Source: Prostheceraeus crozeri (taxonomy: Eukaryota; Platyhelminthes; Polycladida; Euryleptidae). Taken from it: 64,000 nucleotides of DNA. The notes beneath the pieces are model-generated. The model ran no database searches and was not told the origin of the DNA. It was given only the letters and a program-made list of their open reading frames with translations. Of this stretch, positions 44,348-56,110 are shown one piece after another. The number at the start of each line of letters is the position of its first letter. The stretch's first letter is position 1. The position numbers were made by a program, and so were the translations under genes. Location of the stretch: the NCBI GenBank assembly GCA_907163375.1, contig CAJQUW010015612.1, positions 248,101-312,100 of the forward strand, read 5' to 3'.

Positions 44348-44800
44348 ATGGCACCTGAAGTCAATACATTGAAACATGATGATTGCACGATTCGCTTTCA
44401 TCAAGAGTGCTTCGAAGGCTTAATACAAGATTACATCCTTGAGTTTCAAAGGGAGGAGACAGAATTGGAAGCATGTTTAGACTACACACGAAAAATATCT
44501 ACGGAGTTGATATCTTATTTCAAAGACAGTCTCATCAAGGCTCACTTAATTGCAAATGTCAATTACATTCATTTTCCAGAAGGTGAAGTAGCGGAAAGTG
44601 TTGACTTTCAATTTCGTTCCTATGGACAAGAATATGTTACTGATGCTTCTGAGTTTTATACACGACATCTGCGGAAGATTATTTCTCGGATGGACAACTT
44701 TCATGGTTACGGCGATCATTTGCTTCTGAATAAAATAAACCATATTGTCATTGCTATTAGTAAAGTGGGTTTCAATGATGTTAAATCAAAGACCAAATAA
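44348..44800 (+). CDS. A3: stand-alone polymerase N-terminal-like domain, intact
   Basis: 150 codons from ATG 44348 in a good context (AACCATGG). It aligns with A1, A2 and the domain in the polymerase: IRFHQECFEGLIQDYILEF at the start, a central GE-x-V-x-F-x-FRSYG, the SEFYTRHLRKIISRMDNF block, and GDHLLLNKINHIVIAI at the end. It is unbroken, with AATAAA overlapping its stop (44796-44801). It is the rightmost gene, facing the right inverted repeat as A1 faces the left. Function unknown; a terminal-protein or polymerase-partner role is a hypothesis only. Confidence 0.78.
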   Translation: MAPEVNTLKHDDCTIRFHQECFEGLIQDYILEFQREETELEACLDYTRKISTELISYFKDSLIKAHLIANVNYIHFPEGEVAESVDFQFRSYGQEYVTDASEFYTRHLRKIISRMDNFHGYGDHLLLNKINHIVIAISKVGFNDVKSKTK

Positions 44801-44801
44801 A

Positions 44802-45234
44802 GTATTTTTTCATGACACTTGTGTTGTGCCAACAGTGTGGTGAAAATTTTGAAAAATTCCAAACTTCCGAATTTCAACCTGAAACTTATCCCAAAACTTT
44901 TTTCATCACTTTTCACTCATACCCCCCCGGGGGGTCGGTAAAATTTGATGAAAAATGTTTTGGTAAGAGTCCCAGGTCGTAATTCGGAACTTTGAAAATT
45001 TTCAAAATTTTTTCCATACTAAGTAACTCTGACACTTAGGATTTTTTTTTCGGAAATTCCTAAAATCTTGTAACAGCTCTAACTTTTGAACGGCTGGTCC
45101 GATTGACCCGCGACAAAAAATGTCATTTGGTAGTTTTTTCTCCTCTTTCAAATGAATATCTATCAGACAAAATCCATCCACTAGAGGCAAAGTTAGCCTC
45201 GGAGGGGATCAAAACATAATTTGTCACAAATGTG
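44802..45234. other. Right subterminal region
   Basis: Non-coding sequence between A3 and the right inverted repeat. It includes the palindrome ACCCCCCCGGGGGGT (~44931) and resembles parts of the repeat itself (for example AGGCAAAGTTAGCCTCGGA), as if an older, diverged subrepeat. Confidence 0.5.
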
Positions 45235-46384
45235 ACGCTGATTCCAAATCTGGTCTCTGTTTTCCCGTCCGAGGCTTGCTTCACCCGCTAGAGCGATTTT
45301 CGTAAAAATTCTAACTCTGTCGTTTTTCGTCAATGTCCAAAATTTTCAATAACGTCTCACCTCTAAACGAAGGCAGGTAGGAACAAGCCATGTTTTCCAC
45401 TGCATTTGTCTCATTCTCAGCTTTCAAACGAGCTATTGCACGACATTCTACGATCTCTAGAACCAAAGTTGGAAGATCGCTCCCGAGGGGCGGGGTCAGA
45501 ACCTTTTCTCTCCGATTGAGTTCGGAAGAAGTTCTTAGACCCAAAATTGACCAAAACGTCCGACTTTGCACTCCGTTTTCACATCCGAGGTCTCCTTCCT
45601 GTCGAAAAACGACTTTTCTCATCCCAAAACATCCAACACCCGACTTTTCCAACTCTGACGTTTTCCTGCCATTTCCTCCCTCAACCCATGAACATTGGAC
45701 CAAACTGAGTTTTACACAGCACTTTTCTCATTCTTAGCTTTCAAATGAGCTATCACACGACTTTCTACGATCTTTCACACCAAAGTTGGAAGTTTGACAG
45801 GAGGGGGGGGGGACGTCCTCAAAATTTTTTTCTCTCCGATTTCGCTGGGAAGAAGTTCCTAGACCCAACATTTCACGTAGAATCCGAATCTCGCCTCCGT
45901 TTTTCCATCCGAGCACTCTTTCATGCCGAAAAATGGACTTTCTCATCCCAAAACCACCAAATCACGCCTTTTTCCAACTCTGCCGTTTTCAGAGATTCCA
46001 CCCCTTGTCTCACAGGGAAACTCCTCCTTCCTTCCTTCCCCACCCAAAATTTCACGCAGATTCCAAATCTAAACTCCAATTTCCAATCCGAGACCTCCTT
46101 CATGCCGAATTCCAGCCTTTCTCATCCCAAAACCACCAAAACCCACCCTTTCCTCACTCTATCCTTCCCAGTTTCCACCCCTTGCCTCATCACTCCTCCT
46201 TCCTTCCTTCCTTCCTTCCAGAGGGGGGGGGGTAGGGAACAGTTTCCTCCTCTCGGACCCATTCCTCCCATCACATCCTTGGCTGCCTCCTTCCTTCCAG
46301 AGGGGGGGCTGAGTCAGCCTGATGACTCATCGATGACTCATCACTGCACCGCACCGGCCTTGAATTTGCCACGGGCTGACTACT
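45235..46384 (-). repeat. Right terminal inverted repeat (1150 bp)
   Basis: Reverse complement of 31964-33116 with a few substitutions and length changes in C/G runs and GGAA repeats. It ends GGGCTGACTACT, and carries the AP-1/Maf-like cluster at 46307-46343. Confidence 0.95.
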
Positions 46385-46390
46385 CACTTG
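46385..46390. other. Polinton target-site duplication, right (CACTTG)
   Basis: Exact copy of 31958-31963, abutting the element's last base. Confidence 0.93.
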
Positions 46391-46870
46391 TTCTCTTCTG
46401 TTGCCCTCCTCAAGCTTTTTGGTGAAATGTCGAATATTGTCGAAATGATGGGCTATGATGTCGTAAACCTCTCTGGGGGCCTCTTTGAGGATGTCGATTG
46501 CGATTCTATCCTGACCCATGACTTTTCCAGCTTGCATTTTCTGTATTGCTATCTCAATCTCCTCGATTAAAACTTTTAATTGATGTCTTCGTGACTATGA
46601 TTCGGCATGTCGTCGATGTTTTTTTTAGAAGCAAACAGATTCATGTAGAACTTCGATATAATGTCGGAAATTTCCTCCTTGCTGTGTTTGACCGTCCCGT
46701 TCTCGTCTTCCATGCCTATTATAGCTTTTTTATGCAGTGATGTTGCTTTTTTCGCACTCTTGATTGATTGCATCTTCTGGGCTGCCTCGATAGCCTTTCT
46801 CTCATTATACTCTTTATAGTCACTTCGAACCTGCTTTCTAAGGTTCTTGCTCGCAGCTTGCGAAAAGCTG
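46391..46870 (-). pseudogene. RTE-like LINE reverse transcriptase, 5' part, cut by the Polinton
   Basis: Minus strand: the pre-RT linker (SKEEISDIISKFYMNLF at ~46690) and the RT start (MQAGKVMGQDRIAIDILKEA at ~46537), stopping at EGNRREQ where the Polinton begins. The next residues (VGFRKGFSTVD) are at 31963 in the same phase after removing the element and one CACTTG. The segment normally between these two RT blocks is shortened, so the LINE was already defective when hit. Confidence 0.88.
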
Positions 46871-47124
46871 GTACACTACCAGCTGCATAATGCTATACCT
46901 CAGTAATATTTTTGGCATGTACGCTTGCTCAATAGCGCTCTACGTCGAATTTTTCTCTAAAGTATCCCTGATTTCGGCTTCTATTGACGAGGCTTAATTT
47001 CTCCCGCACTTCCTTACCTATTCTCACACATGGCCGATCTTTATGCAAAATATAGAGACAGACTAAACAGCCAATAATAGACTTTAAGCAAGAACTAGAA
47101 TCAACTGATAAGATATCACCAGAG

Positions 47125-47748
47125 ATGAGCAAAGAATCATCGACGGAAGTTGTAGTAAAGATTTTTGATGCCATTGGGTGTGATGATAATTGTCTGAATA
47201 GGGACATTACCAAAGATGAAATAATAAGCTCGCCAAAATACATGAATTATTCAAAATCCAGTGAACCTGACAATGTAGTCTGTGAAATACTGAAAAGGAA
47301 TACTGACGCTACCTTAGTTATACTTGAAAATATGTTCAACCAAATTCTAAATGATCAAGTGACTCCATGAAACCTCAGCTGGACAACTTCAATATACAAA
47401 AAGGATGATAAAAACGATGCAAAATCATACAAATTTGTCAACTTATCTTCCTGTCTTGAACAACTGATGACGAAAATTTTTAATAACCGCATAGATAATT
47501 GGATAGCAAAATATGACTTACTACACCAATCCCAGACAGGATTTCGGAAAGGCAACTCAACATTTGATTGTATTTGGTTCTTAAAAGAGATATTTCAAGC
47601 ACACAAAAATGCTAAAATACCGCTATGTCTTTGTTTCATTGACTTATCGAAGGCCTCTGACCACAGAATTAAATATTTTGTTTATCTGCTTTGGTTTGCT
47701 AGAAGTGTGATTAATACGAAATCGCCGGTACATAGAGGAACCTATTAA
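47125..47748 (+). pseudogene. LINE reverse transcriptase fragment, plus strand
   Basis: It shows the RT region just before and in the catalytic core: an ITKDEIISSPKYMNYSKSSE segment, then SIYKKDDKNDAKSYKFVNL (in frame after a TGA at ~47368), TGFRKGNSTFDCIWFLKEI, and CFIDLSKASD with the first catalytic Asp. Stops separate the parts. It differs from the RTE copies and is on the other strand. Confidence 0.82.
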
Positions 47749-48309
47749 GTCGGCAAAAAGGAATTCCTTATACCTTGCAGTATAACAGTAGTGCGTCGCT
47801 TGCGGATTAATGTGAGTTCCAGCAAAGTGCTTCGAAAATCCTTCACCGTCGAAGAATTCAGATCATTGCGCACAAGTTTTCTCCATAATGTTGGCCCTTC
47901 CGACCATTATTAAAAAAAGTAGCAGGCGTACGAAAATTAGTTCACTTGATGATTTCACATCCTCTCCTCGGCATTGCTCACTGTATACACTGCATGCATT
48001 GAATCGAAGCCAGTCATCGATGTGTGTTTTGGTGTGTGCGAAGTGATATCTCTGCACGCACGCATCTCTTACTGGATCTGGTTCCTATGCTGACAGCTTA
48101 TTGTTTGCCATTTCCAATAGCAAGCGATACACGAATTATCCATTCGAGAAGGAGCAAGTCTATTATTTCGCATATCCGACCAAACATTATCATTTTATTT
48201 CAAGAGAAATGCGTACATACCAAAAATACAAGAAAATAAACTGCAAACACAAACTACCTTAGCTCAGAAATTAAGTCCTTATCACCTACGAAAATTAATT
48301 GAACAAGAT

Positions 48310-48522
48310 CTAACAAAAATCAAAAATTTCAAATAAGTCCCTGGCAGATGGTAAGGTAGCCAGAACAGAGGCAGCATTCCCCCTCTGAACAGCCATGCTG
48401 AGTCTCTGCATCAAAAAGGATGTGGATCTTGGATCCCCAGTGGCCGCTTCAACCCTCCTGCCGACCTCACGGACGAAAGATATATAGCAGAAGGTCCCCA
48501 AGCCCCAAAAGTTTCGATACAT
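48310..48522 (-). pseudogene. LINE-associated C-terminal fragment
   Basis: Minus strand: FVREVGRRVEAATGDPRST followed by FLMQRLSMAVQRGNAASVL. I recall this block from the ends of reverse-transcriptase polyproteins of marine invertebrates, though the family name is uncertain. It sits between the two parts of the plus-strand LINE. Confidence 0.45.
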
Positions 48523-48639
48523 ATGGGAATGACTTCATATGTATGCGACAAGTTCGAATATTTGGCAAGCTTACGATGTTGTCTAATGTTGGAGCAAGTT
48601 GTCTAATTCTGTGATGTGCCATTTCGATATTAAGGTTAC

Positions 48640-49100
48640 ATGCAATTCTTCCTTTCTAGGAAACCGAAGCGCGCCTAGATGAATCTACTTCTGTGCCTCT
48701 GACAGCATTCAAAGGAAAAGTTAATATTAATCAAGCTGAAACATGTGCTACCAGGAGGAAGGTTTCTATTGCCATTGTATGATATACTTAACAATAGTTT
48801 TATTCAATGGAAATCAAATGAGTTAAAGTAGAGCAATGGCATCCCTCTAGGGGATAGCTTATCGTCCACATTATTTTGTCTATACATAAATGAACTGCTG
48901 TCAAATCTAGATAAGAACGAAGAACTCATTGATGCCACTGAAGTAGATGAAATGAAAATTGCATCACTCATTTATGCTGACGACATACTATTAATGAGTC
49001 ACACAAAGGAGGGTTTAACCCATCAGATAAGAACAGTTCAAAATTGCTGCAATGAAAGCTGTCTAAATATTAATTGCGACAATAAACCAATAAATATATA
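48640..49100 (+). pseudogene. LINE reverse transcriptase, catalytic YADD part
   Basis: Plus strand: GIPLGDSLSSTLFCLYINEL and then ASLIYADDILLMSHTKEG, the YxDD catalytic box, in fragments separated by stops. It is the likely continuation of the fragment at 47125-47748, split by ~900 bp of unrelated sequence. Confidence 0.8.
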
Positions 49101-49674
49101 GAATTCAATACTAAAATAAAACAGAAAATGCGTTCTATCGAGATTGCAAAAGAGTATGAATGTCTCGGTGCATTATTTTCCAAGAGAGATAGCAGACATC
49201 TACAGGAAATATCCAAACGTGGAAAGATAAGCCTATATCATCTTGCATAACAGGAAAAACTATCACAAGGTTCGTTTGCGTTGATAGAAAAATTTTGAAA
49301 AACTCATTTGAAATGTTGATATTATCAAAGATGAAATGCAGTTAAATTCTATAATCCTCTAAATCTGAGAAGGTTATTTGCCATAATATGAAAAATGTCG
49401 CAGGGCAATATTTTTTATCCTTGCCCTTCCGGGAGGCCAAGATAGATGTTCATAGAAATATTCATATTCTCACATTAGTTATTGGACATTGATTTATAGG
49501 ATAAGCTAATTCTATGAATCCAGCGGTCAAGAAAATCGTAGAAATCCCCGTCCGCTTCGCGGCATCGTATTTCTACACTTTCTTGCCTTTTTGGCTTCAT
49601 AGAATTAGTCCAGGAAAACTAGGATTTAAATCGGACAAAGTTCGGTGATTCAACCCGGACGGTGATCTCTTGTA

Positions 49675-50690
49675 ATTTCTATTCTTGTTCATTCGAATAT
49701 TTTATATTTGCTATTGACTTGCCGACTTGACATGAACTGGGAATATTTATGTGATCATGTAGTGAATTAAATACTTTTCTGATCAATTGATGGTCATCCA
49801 TCCGACTCAATTTTAGCCAATAATTAACGACATTGCCAGATAGATGTACCACTTTACCCACATATTAACTTTCTTTCTCCAAAATTTGTAATTTTGATTT
49901 CTATTTGAGTAAATAAACATCAACTATTATTTTTATTAATTCAAGGCAACTTTTTAAAAACGGCGTTCCATCGGTTTTATGCCAAATTCTCCTATGATGT
50001 AATAAGTCGGCGTTGTTCGTTTCAAATGATAAACTTTTGTTTTTATCAAAGTAGTTATTTAGACCAGGAAATTTAGGAACGAAATGTAAGTAACCCGGAC
50101 ACAATTCGCGGTACCCTGAAAATTGGCATACATGTAGTTTAGATTCTGTTTATTAACATATCAAAAGTCACCGTAAATCCGTCATATGCACTCTGAGTAG
50201 CAGCCCCCCAAAGATGACATACTGCATGAGGTTTTCCGAGGTCTATTTTGATGATATCTGTTTCCTTATTGGTGCGTGCGTAAATCAGCAGTGAGTGGAA
50301 ACCTGACTTTCAAAATATTCATGATCAAACGTTTTTTGGAGTGTTAATCATGGGCTACACCTTTTAATCTAACATCTAATGGATTGGGTAGCTATCATCA
50401 AGATTAGTCTCTGAAAATGAAATATTTGTGACAGTGTATTAATCGTCCATCGGTCATTTATAAAGAAAGTTATTGGTTAACAACGCTTTTCAAAACTATG
50501 TTGCATCAGGGTCGCTTCACAACTTCTAATAAGCACAGAATAATAAAAATATGTGATGATATAGTCACAATGAATTCTCAATTACATTTTCATCGAATGG
50601 TCTGTGTGACTAAGGCACTTAATGACCTGAAATCATATTTCTATCATGAGTTAGCTTCTAGTCTTCCGTCTCCTATTGACGATGTTTCCT
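49675..50690 (+). repeat. Left arm of a ~1-kb inverted repeat
   Basis: Its reverse complement is at about 52885-53910. Landmarks: the minus-strand frame HLSGNVVNYWLKLSRMDDHQ (49861-49679) reappears on the plus strand at 53725, and the plus-strand frame MLHQGRFTTSNKHRIIKICD (50498) reappears on the minus strand at 53055. The arms are close in sequence with small indels. The inner edge is near TCTTCCGTCTC (~50672). Confidence 0.9.
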
Positions 50691-50731
50691 TAAGAAAGAG
50701 AACTAAAAAAAAAGAAATATTCATAATTTGA

Positions 50732-52842
50732 TGAATATCCCAAGACATCATTCAGAAGAAATGTCGACGAACCACATACGGAATTGCTCCTGATATAATA
50801 TTTCGTGAAGACATGTATGTTGTTTCGTCATTTGTGCACAAAGCCAATTTCTCGGAAACGCAAAATGTAATTCAACGTAGCAAAGTGCGTCAAGGTAACA
50901 AAGTTAAAAAAAAAACAAGCTAGTGACTAGTTAATTTTCAATAGGTACAAAATATGATATAAAAGAAAATTTTTATATCCTAAAATGTCTAAAGATTTTA
51001 AAAATACTTGCTAGAAGGACAAACAGCGCTTCTCCTCTTCTCATGTGTAATGAATTGGCGAGTAAGTCGTTCTGTTCAAAATTATGTTTATCACTTATAT
51101 GTTGAAAAGATCCTATTTAACAGTCTGCCCATTCAGATGATAAGAGGACAGGTCTGTTTCCAATCAGAATACCAGATCTAGCTAACACAGAGGGATTACG
51201 CTATCTAAAATCTACCAGGTGTGTAAGAGAATTAATATTAGTTCCTTAAGTTAAAACGTGAAATAGAATTCTACAAAATATGCATACAAATTATTTGACT
51301 ATTTTTAATGAGGTCATCAACAGGAACTTGGTCAGGACGATCGCGTTTCGACCGCTTAATCCTGGACGCTCAAACCAGACCAAGCGCGGTCCTGTACATT
51401 AAATATGCACAGCCTCAAAAATTGAATTAATAGTAGAGAAAGATTAGCATCTAGCAAAAAAAAAATAGAGTCACTGTTGACTGAAATGTACCTCAGGCAT
51501 TTGAAAGAAGGACAGAGTCCAGCCAGTAGAGGTAAGACCAGATTGATCAAATATCTAAAGGCAAAGGTTTCGACGGCTGACATTGCCTACATAGCAATAC
51601 AAGCTGTTGACTACAGCCTGATTCCAATCGCGTTAATTGTTTATTCCGTATTTTAAGGATGTGAGAATCATTTAGTAGTTGCGCTTGTAGGTGCTGAGCT
51701 ATTACAGCCAAATATTGATTTAGTATCTTTTATATATATGTAATATCTTGCTGTATTCCTAGCAAAAGACGATGTAATATTGTATTGTCTTTGTTCGTAG
51801 CTGGTAAGTGATTCACTCATCTTTCTGAGGCAAAATGAACAATACTACGATCAGCTATATAGCTTGCATAAGTCTATAGGCAATTATTAACCGCTAAAAT
51901 TCTGTCCTATATACCAAGATATTCATCAAAGACAATGGTCGCGCTACTAATCTTAGCCCCTGAAAACAAACTAACCTAGCCTTTGCGCGAGTAAGCATGT
52001 CTCTTGTTCATTAATTCATGCATCAAATTTTGTAGCGATCGGTTGAGCTCTACGGTTCCTAAAATGGACTTCAGCATTTCTGGCCGAAAAATCTTAAGTC
52101 TCGTTAGTCTCTCCGATTGGTATGCCTGCTAAGCTGGTGTAAAACATTCATGAAAAACATTTCTTTTTTCAAGGACAGAGTTTGAAGTAATTTGAATCAA
52201 ACAATCATCTTCATTACGAAATGATGAATTTAAAATCAATCGACGTGCACTAGAGTAAATAGACTTCACTTATGGAATTAAGATGTATTTAATTTCAATA
52301 ATAGGATAACATTCCGCCGAGCGATCAGGCCGGTGCAGCTGAAAAAAAAATTTATGATCACCTACTTTTATGCATTTATGCTTCGATCCTCTTCGGTTTC
52401 TTTATTAGTACTGGATGTTAGTATTTATCCTCAAAGCTTAGAAATAGAAAGTACATCGTTCAATAATTTGTTTAGCCTACTATTACACATCATTCAAAAC
52501 ATTTTCTAGTATGTATTTTTAAGAATAATTTTTTTTGCTTCAGCTAAGGTGCCTGATCGTTATACATCGTTCTGTTAATGAAGACAGGTATATTTCAATT
52601 CCATAATTGAAGGTTATTCAATGCTCAAAGTTATTCGATTGACCTTGACTTTATCATCCAGTAATTTAGAAAATAGTTATTTCATTCAAATGATTTTATA
52701 TATACAAAATGCCAAATCACACGCAAGTGATGTATTTTTCCATTGATTTTCGAGCTGTAATTGGAAATCTGTCGGTACATTGAGGATGTATCGGCCCATG
52801 AGCCCAAGTTCTCGTCACCGGCCCCACCCATGCCAATGGGCC
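50732..52842. other. Spacer between the inverted arms
   Basis: About 2.1 kb of AT-rich sequence with no ORF of note and no recognisable domain. Confidence 0.6.
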
Positions 52843-52884
52843 TTACCCTTGGGCACCATTCAACTGGCTAATCTCAAAAAGAGA

Positions 52885-53910
52885 CGGAAGACTAGAAGCT
52901 AACTCATGATAGAAATATGATTTCAGGTCATTAAGTGCCTTAGACACACAGACCATTCGATGAAAATGTAATTGAGAATTCATTGTGACTATATCATCAC
53001 ATATTTTTATTATTCTGTGCTTATTAGAAGTTGTGAAGCGACCCTGATGCAACATAGTTTTGAAAAGCGTTGTTAACCAATAACTTTCTTTATAAATGAC
53101 CGATGGACGATTAATACACTGTCACAAATATTTCATTTTCAGAGACTAATCTTGATGATAGCTACCCAATCCATTAGATGTTAGATTAAAATGTGTAGCC
53201 TATGATTAACACTCCAAAAAACGTTTGATCATGAATATTTTGCAAGTCAAGTTTCCACTCACTGCCAGCAGCAAGCTCATTGGTTGAGAGCGTCAGCTGA
53301 TTTACGCACGCACCAATAAGGAAACAGATATCATCAAAATAGACCTCGGAAAACCTCATGCAGTATGTCATCTTTGGGAGGCTGCTACTCAGAGTGCATA
53401 TGACGGATTTACGGTGACTTTTGATATGTTAATAAACAGAATCTAAACTACATGTATGCCAATTTTCAGGGTACCGCGAATTGTGTCCGGGTTACTTACA
53501 TTTCGTTCCTAAATTTCCTGGTCTAAATAGCTACTTTGATAAAAACAAAAATTTTATCATTTGAAACGAACAACGCCGACTTATTACATCATAGGAGAAT
53601 TTGGCATAAAACCGATGGAACGCCGCTTTTAAAAAGTGGCCTTGAATTAATAATAATAATAGTTAATGTTTATTTACTCAAATAGAAATCAAAATTACAA
53701 ATTTTGGAGAAAGAAAGTTAATATGTGGGTAAAGTGGTACATCTATCTGGTAATGTCGTTAATTTTTGGCTAAAATTGAGTCGGATGGATGACCATCAAT
53801 TGATCAGAAAAGTATTTAATTCACTACATGATCACATAAATATTCCCAGTTCATGTCAAGTCGGCAAGTTAATAGCAAATATAAAATATTTGAATGAACA
53901 AGAATAGAAA
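52885..53910 (-). repeat. Right arm of the ~1-kb inverted repeat
   Basis: Reverse complement of 49675-50690. It contains a ~45-bp segment near 53265-53310 (AGCAAGCTCATTGGTTGAGAGCG) absent from the left arm. Confidence 0.9.
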
Positions 53911-53930
53911 TTACAAGAAATCACCATTGC

Positions 53931-54347
53931 TTAAAATATATGTCCAGCCCAATGGAAAAAATAATCGAGCTGAACGGGACATGATCGGTGTAACTCGATT
54001 ATACGGTGTGCTCTGCTCCTTGATCTCTCAACCTTATGTGCAACAGAACTTGAGAGCTTGCCTAATACTGGAGCGTATACAAAATTACGGACATAATAAA
54101 TGCATTTAAAAACTTCAAGTAGCTGTTTCTTGGTCACGTAAGGTTTCAAAGACCGGAGAATATGAAATCGTCGAGAAGCACTGAGTGTGACACGATCGAA
54201 GTGACAATTCCATTTATAATTGCTTTCAATTGTTACCCCTATGATGTTCACGGACCAAGTCAGTTGAATGTCATCATATGGAACAACAGAACAATTCTTA
54301 GAACGATGGAAAAACAATTGCCTGCATTTACTGTAATTCAAATACAT
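53931..54347 (-). pseudogene. LINE reverse transcriptase, C-terminal part
   Basis: Minus strand, 138 codons: KCRQLFFHRS, then VNIIGVTIESNYKWNCH (the LGV-type block after the catalytic domain), ASRRFHILRSLKPYVTKKQLL and KVERSRSRAHRII. This is the standard end of non-LTR RT proteins of the CR1/jockey kind. No catalytic part is attached. Confidence 0.8.
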
Positions 54348-54636
54348 GTGGTTCTCTTATTAGTAAGTATTAGGTAAGTATTAGTAAGTACATTAGGTAG
54401 AGTAGCAACTCAGCAATAATTAAATCCCCTTTGTGTGTATAGTTTCGATTTTATTACATGAACTCAAATGAGACCCAGCATCACATGTGAGATATGCAAA
54501 TTTTTACACATTTGGAGAAATTTTGGATTTGAGTGATCGTGATAGCAAAACATAAGGAATAATAGCATTTTACAAATACTCCGTGTCATGTCAACTTGTG
54601 TGGGAGGTAATATAATTTGTTAAATTAGCAATCCGA

Positions 54637-56110
54637 TGGGCCATAGAGTAAATATACTAGGTAGAGTGGTAACTCCGCATTTATTAAATCCCCAATGTGT
54701 ATACACTTTCGATTTTATTAAATGAACTCGAGGGAGATACAGTTGGAATTGTCACCAAATATGGGATATGCAATATGCAACTTTTTGGAATTGGAACATG
54801 CAATATGGAATTGTTTCCAAATGTGAGATATGCATGTTCATGCAGCCTTGAAGAAATTACAACGGAATCAACAGATCATGATAGTATAAAACAGATGGAA
54901 ATGATACTATTTTACAGATCGTCCGCGTCATGACAGCCTTGGAGAGGTAATGTTTGTTAAATTAGCAACTGACCTGCTATTGCTTTCATACTGAACCACA
55001 AGAGAATCAGTGCGTGATCATATGAAAAGCAACCTGTCACTGGTACAGCAAATTAACAGAATCAAAGACAATGATTTCAATTAACTTTGATAGATATAAA
55101 TTGGTCCAAATCACTATTCAGATTCAAGAAGTGAAACATGAATTTAGTGAATCATAAAATCATGCCACTGAAAATTGAATTAGAAACAAAATTTCAGCCA
55201 AGAAAGCACGAATAATATCGCGACTTTTTCATGATGACTTTCATTATAATACGGATTATGAAATTCCCTTGACAATCACCTTGATTTCAGCTTTGTTAGG
55301 ATGCTTATTAGCAAATATTCGTTTCTTTTGATGTCCAACTTGTTTCATACTACTTATTTAGGAGGAAAGTCATCTCAGTAGTATAAAAAATGGAAATTTT
55401 GACTTTTTTCGAAAGTGCTCAAATAAATTTTTTGACCACGGGAACATAATCTCCGCAAGAAACTGAATCTTTTGATATAAAAATTTTCACTGTATACAGA
55501 TGCATTTTTGAGTCGACACTCTACCTATGTATCCCTACCCTATGCGATGGGCTACAGCCTTATCAACATGAGAACTTTCTTGAGCGGATCATATCACAAG
55601 CTATACGAGTAACTTGCCACCGGAAGATCAAAATAAAATGACCACTGACAATGATCACAATTAACTTAAAAGATGCAAATGGGTCCGCATACAATAACGT
55701 CCGTATAACTCATCATAAAATTAAATATACCGATGAAAACAGAACTAAAAACTTGAAATTTAAGCCAAGAAAGCACAATAGGATGTCAACGTATTTATGA
55801 AGACTTGTATTACAATGCGGTTCATGAAATTTCCTTGATCATCAGCATTATTTCCGTTAGTTACGATGCTTGTTAGCAAAGATTCATTCCTTTTGATATC
55901 AAACTTGCTTCATACTACTTATGAAGGGGCTTCATGTCAGTCGTATGTAAACACAGGAAAAATTTAAAAAAATTAGTTTTTTTAAAACTGCTCAAATAAT
56001 CTTTAGACCGCAGGAATGCTGTCTCCGCAAAAACGGAATCTTTTCACATAAAAATTTTCACTGTATACAGATACTTTTTTGAGTCGACATTCTGCCTACT
56101 ATACATACTA
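54637..56110. repeat. Dispersed non-coding repeats related to the MITE at 965-1734
   Basis: TAGGTAGAGTGGTAACTCCGCATTTATTAAATC at ~54658 matches the left end of the MITE at ~985. GTATACAGATGCATTTTTGAGTCGACACTC at ~55490 and a similar block at ~56065 match its internal part. Several partial copies are overlaid here, without clear ends. Confidence 0.6.

Larger units (their letters stand above)
31964..46384. mobile_element. Polinton-type (Maverick-like) element, 14,421 bp
   Basis: Bounded by 1.15-kb inverted repeats starting AG and ending CT and flanked by a 6-bp duplication, as established for Polintons. Gene order from the left: A1, an acidic 76-codon ORF, B1, RING-like/DEDDh exonuclease, A2, B2, an unknown ORF, a TBP-like ORF (all plus strand); then the family B DNA polymerase with spliced 5' exons (minus strand); then A3 (plus strand). 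Retroviral-type integrase, packaging ATPase, capsid and cysteine protease genes, standard in Polintons, are not seen. Several frames are broken, so this copy is probably dead or dependent on others, but the inverted repeats remain nearly identical. Confidence 0.92.

Noticed and set aside
31964-46384. A bidnavirus or parvovirus-related insertion
   Set aside because: The polymerase type would allow it, but the length, 1.15-kb inverted repeats and 6-bp duplication fit Polinton integration, and no parvovirus-type replication or capsid protein is visible.
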